Source of the DNA: Candidatus Zophobacter franzmannii | GTDB taxonomy: Bacteria; Cloacimonadota; Cloacimonadia; Cloacimonadales; JAFGVF01 | Length of the DNA stretch: 9,636 nt | Reading direction: 5' to 3' | NCBI GenBank assembly: GCA_030765245.1 | Contig: JAVCCX010000024.1 | Span: 1 to 9,636, forward strand | In this document: one piece after another, positions 1-7,433 of the stretch | Layout: every line of letters begins with the position of its first letter | How positions within the stretch are numbered: the stretch's first letter is position 1 | Translations under genes and position numbers: made by a program | The notes under the pieces: generated by a model | Databases searched by the model: none | The model's input: the letters and a program-made list of their open reading frames with translations, nothing else | Told to the model about the DNA's origin: nothing

Positions 1-576
1 AAGGTTCAGAAAGTAGTTGCCCCAGTTCGTTGAAGTATTCAAAAGGTTCGGTATCATATAGATTAACGAAAGGTTTTTTATTCCTAGTAAAGTATCTACC
101 ATCCTCAACTAAACCATGTGGAGTTGTTAGCGTTAGTAAGTAAAACATTAGCTCATCGACATGCTCTAAATTATCCGTATCGTAATCAAACTCTAATATC
201 TGGTAATATGCTCCACTAGTAACTTCCATTCCCTCGTCATTAGTTGCATCCCAATATACTACATGGCAGCCCTTGGAAATCTTTCATCAATTAATGTTGT
301 AACATAGCTTCGTTCAATATCTAGTATTGTGAGCTTAACATTGCCAGCATCATAAGTACAGAACTGGAATGATGTGGATGGCCTTGTTTCTTCTAGTACC
401 AAATTGTTACTATAATCTACTACAGTCTTATTGATAAATGTAACTTGAATATTATCTACAAGATTGTTAAATTGATCATGAATATATAGTTTAAGAGCAA
501 AGTCTGAATTGAAGTTCTCACTACTACCGCAACCAAACAAAAAAAGAGTTAAAATGATAAATAATATATATTTCAA
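1..576 (-). pseudogene. lipoprotein with FlgD-like Ig domain, frameshifted and cut by the window edge
   Basis: The gene opens with a TTG at 576 (an in-frame TAG lies just upstream and no ATG/GTG is available) and a lipoprotein signal MKYILFIILTLFLFGC, with Cys16 as the acylation site. The first frame stops at TAG 259-261 after 105 residues. The other frame is open without a stop from about 265 to base 1. Joining them gives the layout of a FlgD-like Ig / secretion-tail domain: STSFQF, then VKLTILD, then LIDERFP-RAA joined to HVVYWDATNDEG, then VTSGAYYQIL. The spacing from the Pro to the His and the W-D pair is what this domain normally shows, so one base appears to be missing near 265-270. After the domain come about 65 more residues of unrecognised sequence before the edge. 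It follows the 88-residue gene by 20 bases with only a weak Shine-Dalgarno. It is a decayed gene or a consensus error; the exact function is unknown. Confidence 0.6.
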
Positions 577-596
577 AAGAATCTCTGCCTATAAAT

Positions 597-863
597 CTAA
601 ACTACCTTAAAGTCAGCAACCTCTATTCCCTCAACAAATAATATATCTGGTTTAGTAGGAGCTCCTTCTTTATATATTTTGTCTGTATCACCCTCAATTC
701 TTAGTCTCCAAATTTCCCACAATTCCTCACGCCGAACAAGACAGAATGTTAATTTCTTAACAACAAAATCCTTAATGATGAAATCAATTTCCTTTAGAGG
801 TTCTGCTTTAGTAACAGGGATACAAAAGTCTTCCCCTTTAAAAACAAAACTATCCTTAGCCAT
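597..863 (-). CDS. small protein of unknown function, 88 residues
   Basis: I do not recognise this protein. It starts at an ATG with a near-perfect Shine-Dalgarno GGAGG (870-874) six bases upstream, and that site overlaps the stop of the preceding lipoprotein gene, so the two are probably translationally coupled. It has no signal peptide or membrane segment. It is acidic to neutral, with alternating hydrophobic and charged residues that suggest beta strands, and two cysteines (C14 and C41). A Trp-rich stretch LWEIWRLRI sits around residues 49-57. The strong ribosome site and operon position make a real gene likely. It sits between two lipoprotein genes at the distal end of the mre/rod operon, but nothing in its sequence shows a role in wall synthesis. 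It may be a phage-tail-like or structural small protein, but that is a guess. Confidence 0.65.
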   Translation of the reverse strand: MAKDSFVFKGEDFCIPVTKAEPLKEIDFIIKDFVVKKLTFCLVRREELWEIWRLRIEGDTDKIYKEGAPTKPDILFVEGIEVADFKVV

Positions 864-874
864 AGATTGCCTCC

Positions 875-1459
875 TTAATTCAAGAATTCATGAACCTTGA
901 AACACCCGACACTATCTATCCATATGGGTTCATGCTGGTAAGATGGAACTATAAATATAATCCTACCATATCTAGCTGATGATTTAAATAACCCCGCACT
1001 GATTGTTAGTTTCTGCCATTCATCTCCCGGAACATATGGCATACTGAATTTATCGCGAAGTTTTCCCTTTTTATCGTAAGATCTAAACTCCATGGTAATT
1101 GTACTTCTGTTCGCTGAAGTTGACTTCAGAGAACCTTTAACAAAATACCCATCCTTACTTTCGATATCGAAAGATTCAGAGACAATCAGCTTACGCTGTC
1201 CTGATGGTTCTATTTTAAGAGAATTGGTTCCATTTGCTGCAACAGTGGCATCAATCTGTAAAACTTCAATTTCCTTATCTTTTGCCATCACAAACCACGG
1301 AGCAACATAATCTCCTTCCACTGCAAGAGATTCTTCAAAATCTCCATTTATCATTAAATCTGGTTTCCCGACAGCACTCTCTTCTTTGAACATTATTGAA
1401 TTTTTAACAATACAACCACTCAGAATCAAGGCTGAAAGCATGATAATAAGGACTCTCAT
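875..1459 (-). CDS. putative lipoprotein with carbohydrate-binding-like jelly-roll domain
   Basis: The protein is 194 residues from the ATG at 1459, which is preferred over the GTG at 1465 because GAGG lies five bases upstream of the ATG. The N-terminus MRVLIIMLSALILSGC is a lipoprotein signal with lipobox LSGC, so the mature protein should be membrane-anchored through Cys16. The rest (about residues 35-190) has the features of a CBM4/9-type jelly-roll: an NGDFE start, PWFV, NGTNSLKIEP, a GDEWQKLTIS strand and a final IWIDSVGCFKV strand. In such domains these strands form a beta sandwich that often binds glycans, but the ligand here is unknown and the homology is judged from pattern only. It begins 15 bases after the rodA stop and looks like part of the same operon, so a periplasmic or outer-membrane role linked to the envelope is a reasonable inference. 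Confidence 0.6.
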   Translation of the reverse strand: MRVLIIMLSALILSGCIVKNSIMFKEESAVGKPDLMINGDFEESLAVEGDYVAPWFVMAKDKEIEVLQIDATVAANGTNSLKIEPSGQRKLIVSESFDIESKDGYFVKGSLKSTSANRSTITMEFRSYDKKGKLRDKFSMPYVPGDEWQKLTISAGLFKSSARYGRIIFIVPSYQHEPIWIDSVGCFKVHEFLN

Positions 1460-1464
1460 TTCCA

Positions 1465-1468
1465 CCTC
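1465..1468 (-). promoter_or_regulatory. Shine-Dalgarno deciding the start of the jelly-roll lipoprotein gene
   Basis: GAGG on the minus strand sits five bases before the ATG at 1459. The GTG at 1465 overlaps this site and would have no ribosome site of its own, so the ATG is the better start. Confidence 0.6.
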
Positions 1469-1474
1469 ACAAGT

Positions 1475-2695
1475 TTACTTTAAATGGCTCTTTTCAAGCC
1501 GGTATTTCAAAATTAGCGCTATAGCTATTGTATTTATTAACAGGTTACTACCACCATAACTAATTAGTGGTAATGGGACACCTGTCGTTGGCATAATTCC
1601 AAGATTCATAGCAATATTAACAAAAAACTGAAAAGCGAGATAACTAATTATACCTACACTTGCTATTTTTCTATCCTTTATATTTATTTTGTCAATGTTT
1701 TTAATTAACTTTGTCAAAAAAAACGCATAAATAAGTAATAATAACCCTGCTCCCCAGAAGCCAAACTCCTCTCCAATTACAGAAAATATAAAATCTGTAT
1801 GCTTTTCAGGGAGGAAATCCATGTTCTTTTGAGTGCCTAATAAGAACCCTTTTCCATACAATCCACCTGAACCAATCGCTATCTTAGCCTGTATCACTTG
1901 GTAACCTGCTCCTAATGGATCATGGTTAGGATTGATAAAAGTTAGTATTCGATTTTGTTGATATGGTTTGAAACCACCCCAGATAATCGGTATAATAAAG
2001 AATATCGCTAAGTTCATTATACTAACTACAGCATTTAGGGGCCATGCGATTCCCTTCTTATGAACAAATATAATCATAAAGAGAATAAATATTACGAAAA
2101 CTACATTGTTGAAAGCAAAGAAAATGCTCAAAATAGGGCTAATTATCATCATTAGATACTCAAACGGTATCCCTGCTGCTGCATACATCCCCAGGAGAAT
2201 TACCCAAAATACAACAGTTGTTCCGAAATCAGGTTCAATCAAAATTATAGTAATCGGCATTAAAGCAAGCAGGAATCCCTTCCAAAGAGTTTCACCATTT
2301 GGCATATAGGGCTTCGCTAAGGCTTTCGAGATAATGAGAATCATCGATAACTTAGCTAATTCTGAAGGCTGGAACGATAAGCCTCCAAGTTGAAACCACC
2401 TGTGTGATCCATTAATCTTGGGTAAAAACAACACAATCACCAGCAACAACAAAGAGAAGATATAACCGGGAATATAGAACGCTTCAAGGATTGGTAAAGG
2501 GATGTAAATAATCAGCATTAAAACACCAAAACTTACACCAAAGAACAAGAGCTGTTTCAGATAGAAATTCGATGTAGTTAGTACATCACCGACCTTAGTT
2601 GTGGATGCTGTATAGATGCAAACTACACCTATTAGAACTAATAGGATATATAGTATCAGAGCAGTGTAATCGAAGTTCTTCCTAAAGCTGGGCAT
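1475..2695 (-). CDS. rodA: RodA, peptidoglycan glycosyltransferase of the elongasome (SEDS family)
   Basis: A 406-residue polytopic membrane protein of the usual SEDS length, with about ten hydrophobic segments. Family signatures are all present: GSHRWFQLGG followed by FQPSELAKL (96-116), EPDFGT (154-159), PEKHTDFIF (296-304, with Asp301 at the position of the catalytic Asp known in RodA), and TTGVPLPLISYGGS (370-383). RodA polymerises lipid II into glycan strands and works as a pair with PBP2, whose gene lies immediately upstream and overlaps this one by 14 bases. The ATG at 2695 has an AAGGA ribosome site (2704-2708) eight bases upstream, inside the end of mrdA. RodA rather than FtsW is favoured by the mreBCD-mrdA context. 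Confidence 0.95.
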   Translation of the reverse strand: MPSFRKNFDYTALILYILLVLIGVVCIYTASTTKVGDVLTTSNFYLKQLLFFGVSFGVLMLIIYIPLPILEAFYIPGYIFSLLLLVIVLFLPKINGSHRWFQLGGLSFQPSELAKLSMILIISKALAKPYMPNGETLWKGFLLALMPITIILIEPDFGTTVVFWVILLGMYAAAGIPFEYLMMIISPILSIFFAFNNVVFVIFILFMIIFVHKKGIAWPLNAVVSIMNLAIFFIIPIIWGGFKPYQQNRILTFINPNHDPLGAGYQVIQAKIAIGSGGLYGKGFLLGTQKNMDFLPEKHTDFIFSVIGEEFGFWGAGLLLLIYAFFLTKLIKNIDKINIKDRKIASVGIISYLAFQFFVNIAMNLGIMPTTGVPLPLISYGGSNLLINTIAIALILKYRLEKSHLK

Positions 2696-4445
2696 CTACT
2701 AGTTCCTTTCTGTATTCATGGTAAAACTTAAATATCTTACCGGCTATTGGAGCAGATACGCTACCACCATGTCCTGCATTCTCTAGAAAAACAACGACGG
2801 TAATCCCCGGATCATCAGTTAGGTCATATCCTACAAACCAAGAATGGGTAAGTTTACCTTTATGATTTTCTGCTGACCCTGTCTTTCCATACAATACAGA
2901 ATCCCGATATCTTATGTGGTTTGCAGTACCTTTACTTTCATTCATTACCTTCCAAAGTCCTTTTTGTACTATCTCTAAATTTCCCTCAGATACCGGTAAA
3001 TGATTATTACCAGTTTCATTCGTATCAGCATAGTGAATAATCTTGTCCCCTACAGTTCGGTCAAAAAGGTGAGGTCTCAGCCACAACCCATCATTGGCAA
3101 GAGCATTGTAATAAGCGCAAGCTTGAAGGGAAGTTATCGAGAGTTCCCCCTGCCCTATTGATAAATTTACTTTGGGACCGATGATGCCGGCATATCTACC
3201 ATAGTTTTTTTTGTACCATGCCCGGGTTGGGAAAAATCCCTTTCGTTCATTTTGAAGATCTATACCTGTTTTAGTACACAAGAAGCTTCTTTTAGTATAT
3301 TCATTCATTTCATCTAAATCAAGATTAAGAGAGACATCGTAAAAGAAAACATCACATGATACTTTCAGTGCTTCCTCTACACTCAATCTCTTGTGCCCCC
3401 TCTCTTCCCAACATTTAAAATACCTATTACCGATATCCATTCCACCATTACAATAATGCATCTTTGTGTCTTTAGTAATAACTCCTGTTTCAAGAGCCAT
3501 TGAACTTACAATAGGTTTATAAATGGATCCGGGGGGATATCCTGCATGTATTACTCTGTCCATCATAGGTTTTAGTTCATCATTCATATATCCGGCCCAA
3601 GTGCCAGGACTGATTCTACGCATAAATATATTCTGATCAAATTCAGGATAGCTTAAATAAGCTAAGATCCCACCTGTTTTCTGATCCATAACAACAACTG
3701 AACCAGATGAATTCTTTGGAATCAGATTTGTGACATACTCTTGGAGTACATTATCAATTGTTAGTATAACATCTAACCCGTTAGTTGGTTGGATATCTTC
3801 AACATCGTGAAACAACTCTAGATTCCTTCCACGAGAATCTACTTGAGTCAATTCCCAACCATCTTGACCTTTGAGTAGAACTTCATAATACTTCTCAAGT
3901 CCAGCTCTTCCAATACGAGAGTTAATGCTGTATCCATCTGACTTTAATTTGTGATACTCTTTTGGATTAATACCGCCGATATAACCGGTAAAATGATTTG
4001 GATAATGATACTTTCTGGATTGTGCACTATCAATATGAAGTCCCGGATACTTATCTATTGTTTCAGAAATGGAAGCGTGTTGTTCCTGAGTAAGGTTTTC
4101 TGCAATCAATATGCGTTTATAAGATCTGAATCTATATTCATACAGGAGTTTTTCTAACTCATCGTTATCAAGAGAGAAAGTACTGCTCAAGTATTCAGAC
4201 AAGAACTTTCTATCCCCGATATTCATCGGTGATAGATAAAGGTTTATTGATGGAATGTTCGTGGCAATAGGCCTAAAATTCCTATCGAATAGCTCTCCCC
4301 TAGTTGCAGTAACTCGTCTCTTACGGACATAGTTCCGATCAGCAATAATCCGGTAATAGTCTTTTTTTACTATCTGCAATCTGAAAAGAAAGATAACTAA
4401 GATTAAGACTAATCCATATACAAGATTAGAAGGTAATTTGAGAAT
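2682..4445 (-). CDS. mrdA: Penicillin-binding protein 2 (elongasome transpeptidase); start codon unclear
   Basis: A class B PBP that cross-links lateral-wall peptidoglycan in the periplasm. The first recognised start codon is a TTG at 4379, giving 565 residues; numbering here is from it. The hinge ATRGELFDRN is at 25-34. The transpeptidase domain carries SIYK (285-288, nucleophile Ser285), SCD (341-343) and KTGSAE (499-504), plus the PBP2-type motif YFKCWEERGHK (320-330). Starting at TTG would drop the membrane anchor. The 22 codons before it, in frame, encode LPSNLVYGLVLILVIFLFR, a typical PBP2 transmembrane helix. The mreD stop TAA (4446-4448) directly abuts this stretch in the same frame, and no ATG, GTG or TTG lies within it. 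I therefore extend to 4445, where the codon is ATT, a rare initiator. Alternatively, an ATG at 4462 in another frame plus a one-base indel would give MKISAKFS joined to the helix. Function is certain; the start is not. Confidence 0.93.
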   Translation of the reverse strand: MLKLPSNLVYGLVLILVIFLFRLQIVKKDYYRIIADRNYVRKRRVTATRGELFDRNFRPIATNIPSINLYLSPMNIGDRKFLSEYLSSTFSLDNDELEKLLYEYRFRSYKRILIAENLTQEQHASISETIDKYPGLHIDSAQSRKYHYPNHFTGYIGGINPKEYHKLKSDGYSINSRIGRAGLEKYYEVLLKGQDGWELTQVDSRGRNLELFHDVEDIQPTNGLDVILTIDNVLQEYVTNLIPKNSSGSVVVMDQKTGGILAYLSYPEFDQNIFMRRISPGTWAGYMNDELKPMMDRVIHAGYPPGSIYKPIVSSMALETGVITKDTKMHYCNGGMDIGNRYFKCWEERGHKRLSVEEALKVSCDVFFYDVSLNLDLDEMNEYTKRSFLCTKTGIDLQNERKGFFPTRAWYKKNYGRYAGIIGPKVNLSIGQGELSITSLQACAYYNALANDGLWLRPHLFDRTVGDKIIHYADTNETGNNHLPVSEGNLEIVQKGLWKVMNESKGTANHIRYRDSVLYGKTGSAENHKGKLTHSWFVGYDLTDDPGITVVVFLENAGHGGSVSAPIAGKIFKFYHEYRKELVDAQL

Positions 4446-4940
4446 TTAGCTGAAATCTTCATCAAATGTAATTTTTAACTTATGAATGAAGATCAAGATA
4501 TATGTGATAATGAAAGTTATTATTGAGTTCAATATTACATTTATAACGAATAACCAGATCATATTTGCTGAAAAAGAATCAGCAATTGAGAAAGCAATAT
4601 AGGTAATCACATAGAATAGGAAATTAACTCCAACTATTGCAGTTATGTTGTTAGTAAACTTCTCTTTATCAATCAGTGAATGAGTGGCATAGACTACTTG
4701 AGTTAGAAGCAGGAATATTAGGCAGTTCACTCCAAGTGTAAATGGCGTTACAAGGTCTAATGCAAGTCCAATAAAGAATGCAATAAGTAAAGCCGATGAC
4801 TTTCCAAGATACATACTTTAAAACACTATATAGCCAATCAAAAGATTTGGTATAATAGCTGTACCATTTACAGGAGATATAACAAGCACCTGTAGATAGA
4901 GTAGAATTACCGCAATAGCAATACTCCTAACAGTTTTCAT
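4446..4940 (-). CDS. mreD: MreD, interrupted by an in-frame TAA at codon 41
   Basis: MreD is a small polytopic membrane protein of the elongasome that partners with MreC. The reading frame starts at ATG 4940, overlapping the stop of the CofE-like gene as TAATG. It encodes a first membrane helix (AIAVILLYLQVLVISP) and then IIPNLLIGYIVF. A TAA at 4818-4820 follows, and the same frame continues after it with MYLGKSSALLIAFFIGLALD, the conserved core of MreD, and three further hydrophobic segments, ending at TAA 4446-4448. Ignoring the stop, the product is 164 residues, the usual MreD length, with normal spacing across the break. The shorter frame from ATG 4814 (122 residues) lacks the first helix and has no visible Shine-Dalgarno; it could only be made by re-initiation three bases after the TAA. 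A nonsense mutation, consensus error or split gene are all possible. Confidence 0.75.
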
Positions 4941-5623
4941 TAGTCTTTGATTAACCTTACAATGCAGATTGGAGTCATTTCAGCTCCCTGACCTTGGGGA
5001 TTATCTTTCATTACTGCTTCTATCATCTCTTTTTTTACTCCATCTGAGTAACCGATTGCCCAACTTCCACCAATATCATTAATATCCATCACAGCACATT
5101 CGAATCCTGTCTCCAGTTTCACTCTCTTTGCTTCTAAATCTGGATGTAAGGGACCTTTGATAACGCATTCGGTATAAGGTTCAACTGGTGAGGTTGAAGC
5201 AGCGTCAATGAGTCCTGCTTGCATTCCAGCAATCCGATAGAAATCACCTTTTCTGCCAATTACCTTACTTAATCCACCTACGATTGCAGCAAAGAGTATT
5301 CTTAGAGTACCACATTCATCAATAGCACATTGCATGCTATATGGAGAGCGTAACCCTATTCCATAAGGAACCTTCGCAACACATTTCCATAAATGCCCGG
5401 CAACAAAGCCTATCTTGATTTGTGAAACAGGTATTGCCCTACCTTGGGTAATCGCAAGTGGGCTTTCACTGATTGTGATGATATCCCCTTCTTCTTGCAA
5501 TGGAAGAGCATATTCCTTAATGATTTCTACGATATCATCTATTGGAGCTAAGGTTTTAGTCTTAATTGGAATCCTAAGGTAATTCTTGTGTAAATAGGTT
5601 ATAGTTGGTTTAATCTCTTTCAT
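4940..5623 (-). CDS. CofE-like protein (F420-0:gamma-glutamyl ligase family), role unknown
   Basis: A soluble 227-residue protein with no signal peptide. The pattern matches the F420-ligase (CofE-like) fold: EGDIITISES (45-54) then QGRAIPVSQI, GIGLRSPYSMQCAIDE (88-103), GRKGDFYRIAG (123-133), MDINDIGG (179-186) and a C-terminal DNPQGQGAEMTPI (207-219). Family members related to CofE join glutamate through its gamma-carboxyl to a phosphate-containing acceptor using GTP, with divalent metal held by acidic residues. Many bacterial homologues occur without any F420 genes, and their substrate is not known; this one looks like that branch. The ATG at 5623 is preferred over the one at 5632 because AAGGA (5632-5636) lies eight bases upstream. 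The gene overlaps the end of mreC by 14 bases and its stop overlaps the mreD start, so it is firmly embedded in the mre operon. A role in envelope biogenesis is an inference from that position only. Confidence 0.72.
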   Translation of the reverse strand: MKEIKPTITYLHKNYLRIPIKTKTLAPIDDIVEIIKEYALPLQEEGDIITISESPLAITQGRAIPVSQIKIGFVAGHLWKCVAKVPYGIGLRSPYSMQCAIDECGTLRILFAAIVGGLSKVIGRKGDFYRIAGMQAGLIDAASTSPVEPYTECVIKGPLHPDLEAKRVKLETGFECAVMDINDIGGSWAIGYSDGVKKEMIEAVMKDNPQGQGAEMTPICIVRLIKD

Positions 5624-6392
5624 TTGCTTCATCCTTAAAATTTGTAAATATATAAACTGATTTAAGATTCTCGATAGTGTTAAATGGAGTTATCTCGGCG
5701 GTAAGGTATAAGTTATCTTTTGACTCTGTAATTCTTTTTATAGTTCCTACCGGGTAGTACTTAGGATAGTTTTTTGATAGATTAGAAACTACCACAGTGT
5801 CTGATACGGTAACCGGAGAACCGGTTTTAATATAGTTCATGAATAGTTGCCCAATTAGGTTAGTCTCAGCTACTCCCTGGATATGATTATGCGACAATTT
5901 CACAGGCAAGTGAAACCTGAAATTAGTCAGTGGGAGTATCGTTGATTGGAATCTATTAACAGTTATTACTTTGCCAACAATTCCTTCTGAAGTTGCAACA
6001 GGAGCATCAACTTTTATCCCATCCTTACTGCCTTTATTGATTAGCAAAGACCTTTCCCAATATGTACCTGAATAACCGATAACATCTGCAATCACACTCT
6101 GAACTTGATTGTTATCATCAGTAGTTTCAAACACTGGTTTTCCCACTATTTGCTGATACAAGTCTCGTAATCGTAAGTTATCTAACATTAAAGAGGCATT
6201 CTTTAGTTGTAATTCTCTATTTTGACTTTTATATGCTTTATTCTTCACATAGCTATTTACACTACTTGTGAAGGGCAGGAATATAGTTTTAGATAGGAAT
6301 GCTGCTTTAGCAACCCTTTGTTCAGGCTTCCCGACAAACAGCAATATCGAGATGATAACAAGGATAATGAATAGTAATCTCTCCCTTGACAC
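5610..6392 (-). CDS. mreC: MreC, rod shape-determining protein
   Basis: A 260-residue bitopic protein: a short cytoplasmic start, one membrane helix (about 6-20), a charged helical/coiled-coil stretch (about 45-82), then the beta-rich periplasmic MreC domain. Within the domain INKGSKDGIKVDAPV followed by EGIVGKV (118-142) is the family signature, and PLTNFRFHLPVKL (154-166) follows it as expected. Length is slightly short but within the family range. MreC links MreB and MreD to PBP2 and activates it. The start is a GTG at 6392, three bases after the mreB stop, with no strong ribosome site, so translation is probably coupled to mreB. The end overlaps the CofE-like gene. Confidence 0.92.
   Translation of the reverse strand: MSRERLLFIILVIISILLFVGKPEQRVAKAAFLSKTIFLPFTSSVNSYVKNKAYKSQNRELQLKNASLMLDNLRLRDLYQQIVGKPVFETTDDNNQVQSVIADVIGYSGTYWERSLLINKGSKDGIKVDAPVATSEGIVGKVITVNRFQSTILPLTNFRFHLPVKLSHNHIQGVAETNLIGQLFMNYIKTGSPVTVSDTVVVSNLSKNYPKYYPVGTIKRITESKDNLYLTAEITPFNTIENLKSVYIFTNFKDEANERD
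5632..5636 (-). promoter_or_regulatory. Shine-Dalgarno deciding the start of the CofE-like gene
   Basis: AAGGA on the minus strand is eight bases before the ATG at 5623 and directly touches the alternative ATG at 5632, which is too close for use. It lies within the last codons of mreC, consistent with coupling. Confidence 0.5.
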
Positions 6393-6395
6393 GGG

Positions 6396-7433
6396 CTAAT
6401 CTTCTATTTTCTTTATCAATACATCTTTATAGCGTTCAACATCATCCAATACCCTACCAGCACCTTTTGCTACACAGGTCAATGGATCAGGTACAACATG
6501 CACAGGTAAATCAACGGCTTTCATGATTCTTCTATCAAGACCTTTAAGTAGAGCTCCACCACCTGTAAGGAATATACCTCTTTCAGCAATATCCGCAGAA
6601 AGCTCAGGTTCGGTTAATTCAAAGAGCTTTTTGATTGCATCTATCATTAGACTCACAGTCTCAGTCATAGCCTCTCTGATCTCTTCAGATGTAACTTCAA
6701 TAGTCACAGGATATCCTGAAACAACATTTCTACCTCTGACTTCCATCGTAAGCTCTTCATCTAATGGGAATGCTGAACCAATCTTTTGTTTTATCCTTTC
6801 CGCAGTTAGTATTCCTACGAAGATACTGTTTTTCTTGCGCAGATGAGTAACGATATCGGTATCCAGTTTATCTCCACCAATTCTGATTGAATTATGAACA
6901 ACAATATGTGAAAGGGACATCACAGCTATTTCACTTGTTCCCCCTCCAATATCCATAATCATATTACCACAAGGTTTATCAATAGGGAGATTAGCACCAA
7001 TCGCAGCGGCTATTGGTTCACTGACGAGGTACACTTCTCTTGCTCCTGCATGTAAAGCACTGTCACGAACAGCTCTCTTTTCCACTTCTGTAATTCCTGA
7101 CGGTACACAGACAATAACTCTTGGACGAAGAAGTAATCTCTTCTTCTGAGCTCTTAGGATAAGGTTCCTAAGCATCATCTCAGTAACTTGGAAATCGGCA
7201 ATCACACCATCTTTCAAAGGTTTTATTACCCTAACTTCAGCAGGGTTCTTACCTAGCATCTGCTTTGCTTCTGACCCAATAGCAATAATCTTTCGATTAT
7301 CAGCAGTCAGCGCAACAACAGAAGGTTCATTTATAACAACGCCCATACCCTTCTTATAAACAAGAGTATTGGCTGTTCCTAAATCTATAGCTATATCATT
7401 TGCAAAAAGCCCGAAATATTTGAATACGTTCAT
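6396..7433 (-). CDS. mreB: MreB, actin-like rod shape-determining ATPase
   Basis: A 345-residue actin-fold ATPase, the standard MreB length. Visible motifs are phosphate-1 DLGTANTLVY (17-26), the connect segment EPIAAAIGA (139-147), phosphate-2 DIGGGTSEIAV (161-171) and the adenosine motif GIFLTGGGALLKGLD (286-300). The N-terminal MNVFKYFGLF is a short amphipathic stretch that may bind membrane, as in other MreB proteins. MreB forms curved filaments under the inner membrane that guide the elongasome. It is the first gene of the operon. Its ATG has GGAG (7439-7442) five bases upstream, and a TTGACA hexamer lies about 50 bases upstream. Confidence 0.97.
   Translation of the reverse strand: MNVFKYFGLFANDIAIDLGTANTLVYKKGMGVVINEPSVVALTADNRKIIAIGSEAKQMLGKNPAEVRVIKPLKDGVIADFQVTEMMLRNLILRAQKKRLLLRPRVIVCVPSGITEVEKRAVRDSALHAGAREVYLVSEPIAAAIGANLPIDKPCGNMIMDIGGGTSEIAVMSLSHIVVHNSIRIGGDKLDTDIVTHLRKKNSIFVGILTAERIKQKIGSAFPLDEELTMEVRGRNVVSGYPVTIEVTSEEIREAMTETVSLMIDAIKKLFELTEPELSADIAERGIFLTGGGALLKGLDRRIMKAVDLPVHVVPDPLTCVAKGAGRVLDDVERYKDVLIKKIED

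Noticed and set aside
4446..4820. TAA read as a sense codon genome-wide, joining mreD halves and mrdA
   Set aside because: Intact neighbours (rodA, mreC, the CofE-like gene) end in TAA at natural family ends, so TAA works as a stop here.
4812..4824. TTTTAAAG at the mreD break as a programmed frameshift site
   Set aside because: The upstream and downstream parts of mreD are in the same frame, so a single -1 or +1 slip would not restore the product.
679..6846. Several 67-107-residue plus-strand open frames inside the operon
   Set aside because: They are antisense to well-supported genes, lack ribosome sites and show no family motifs.
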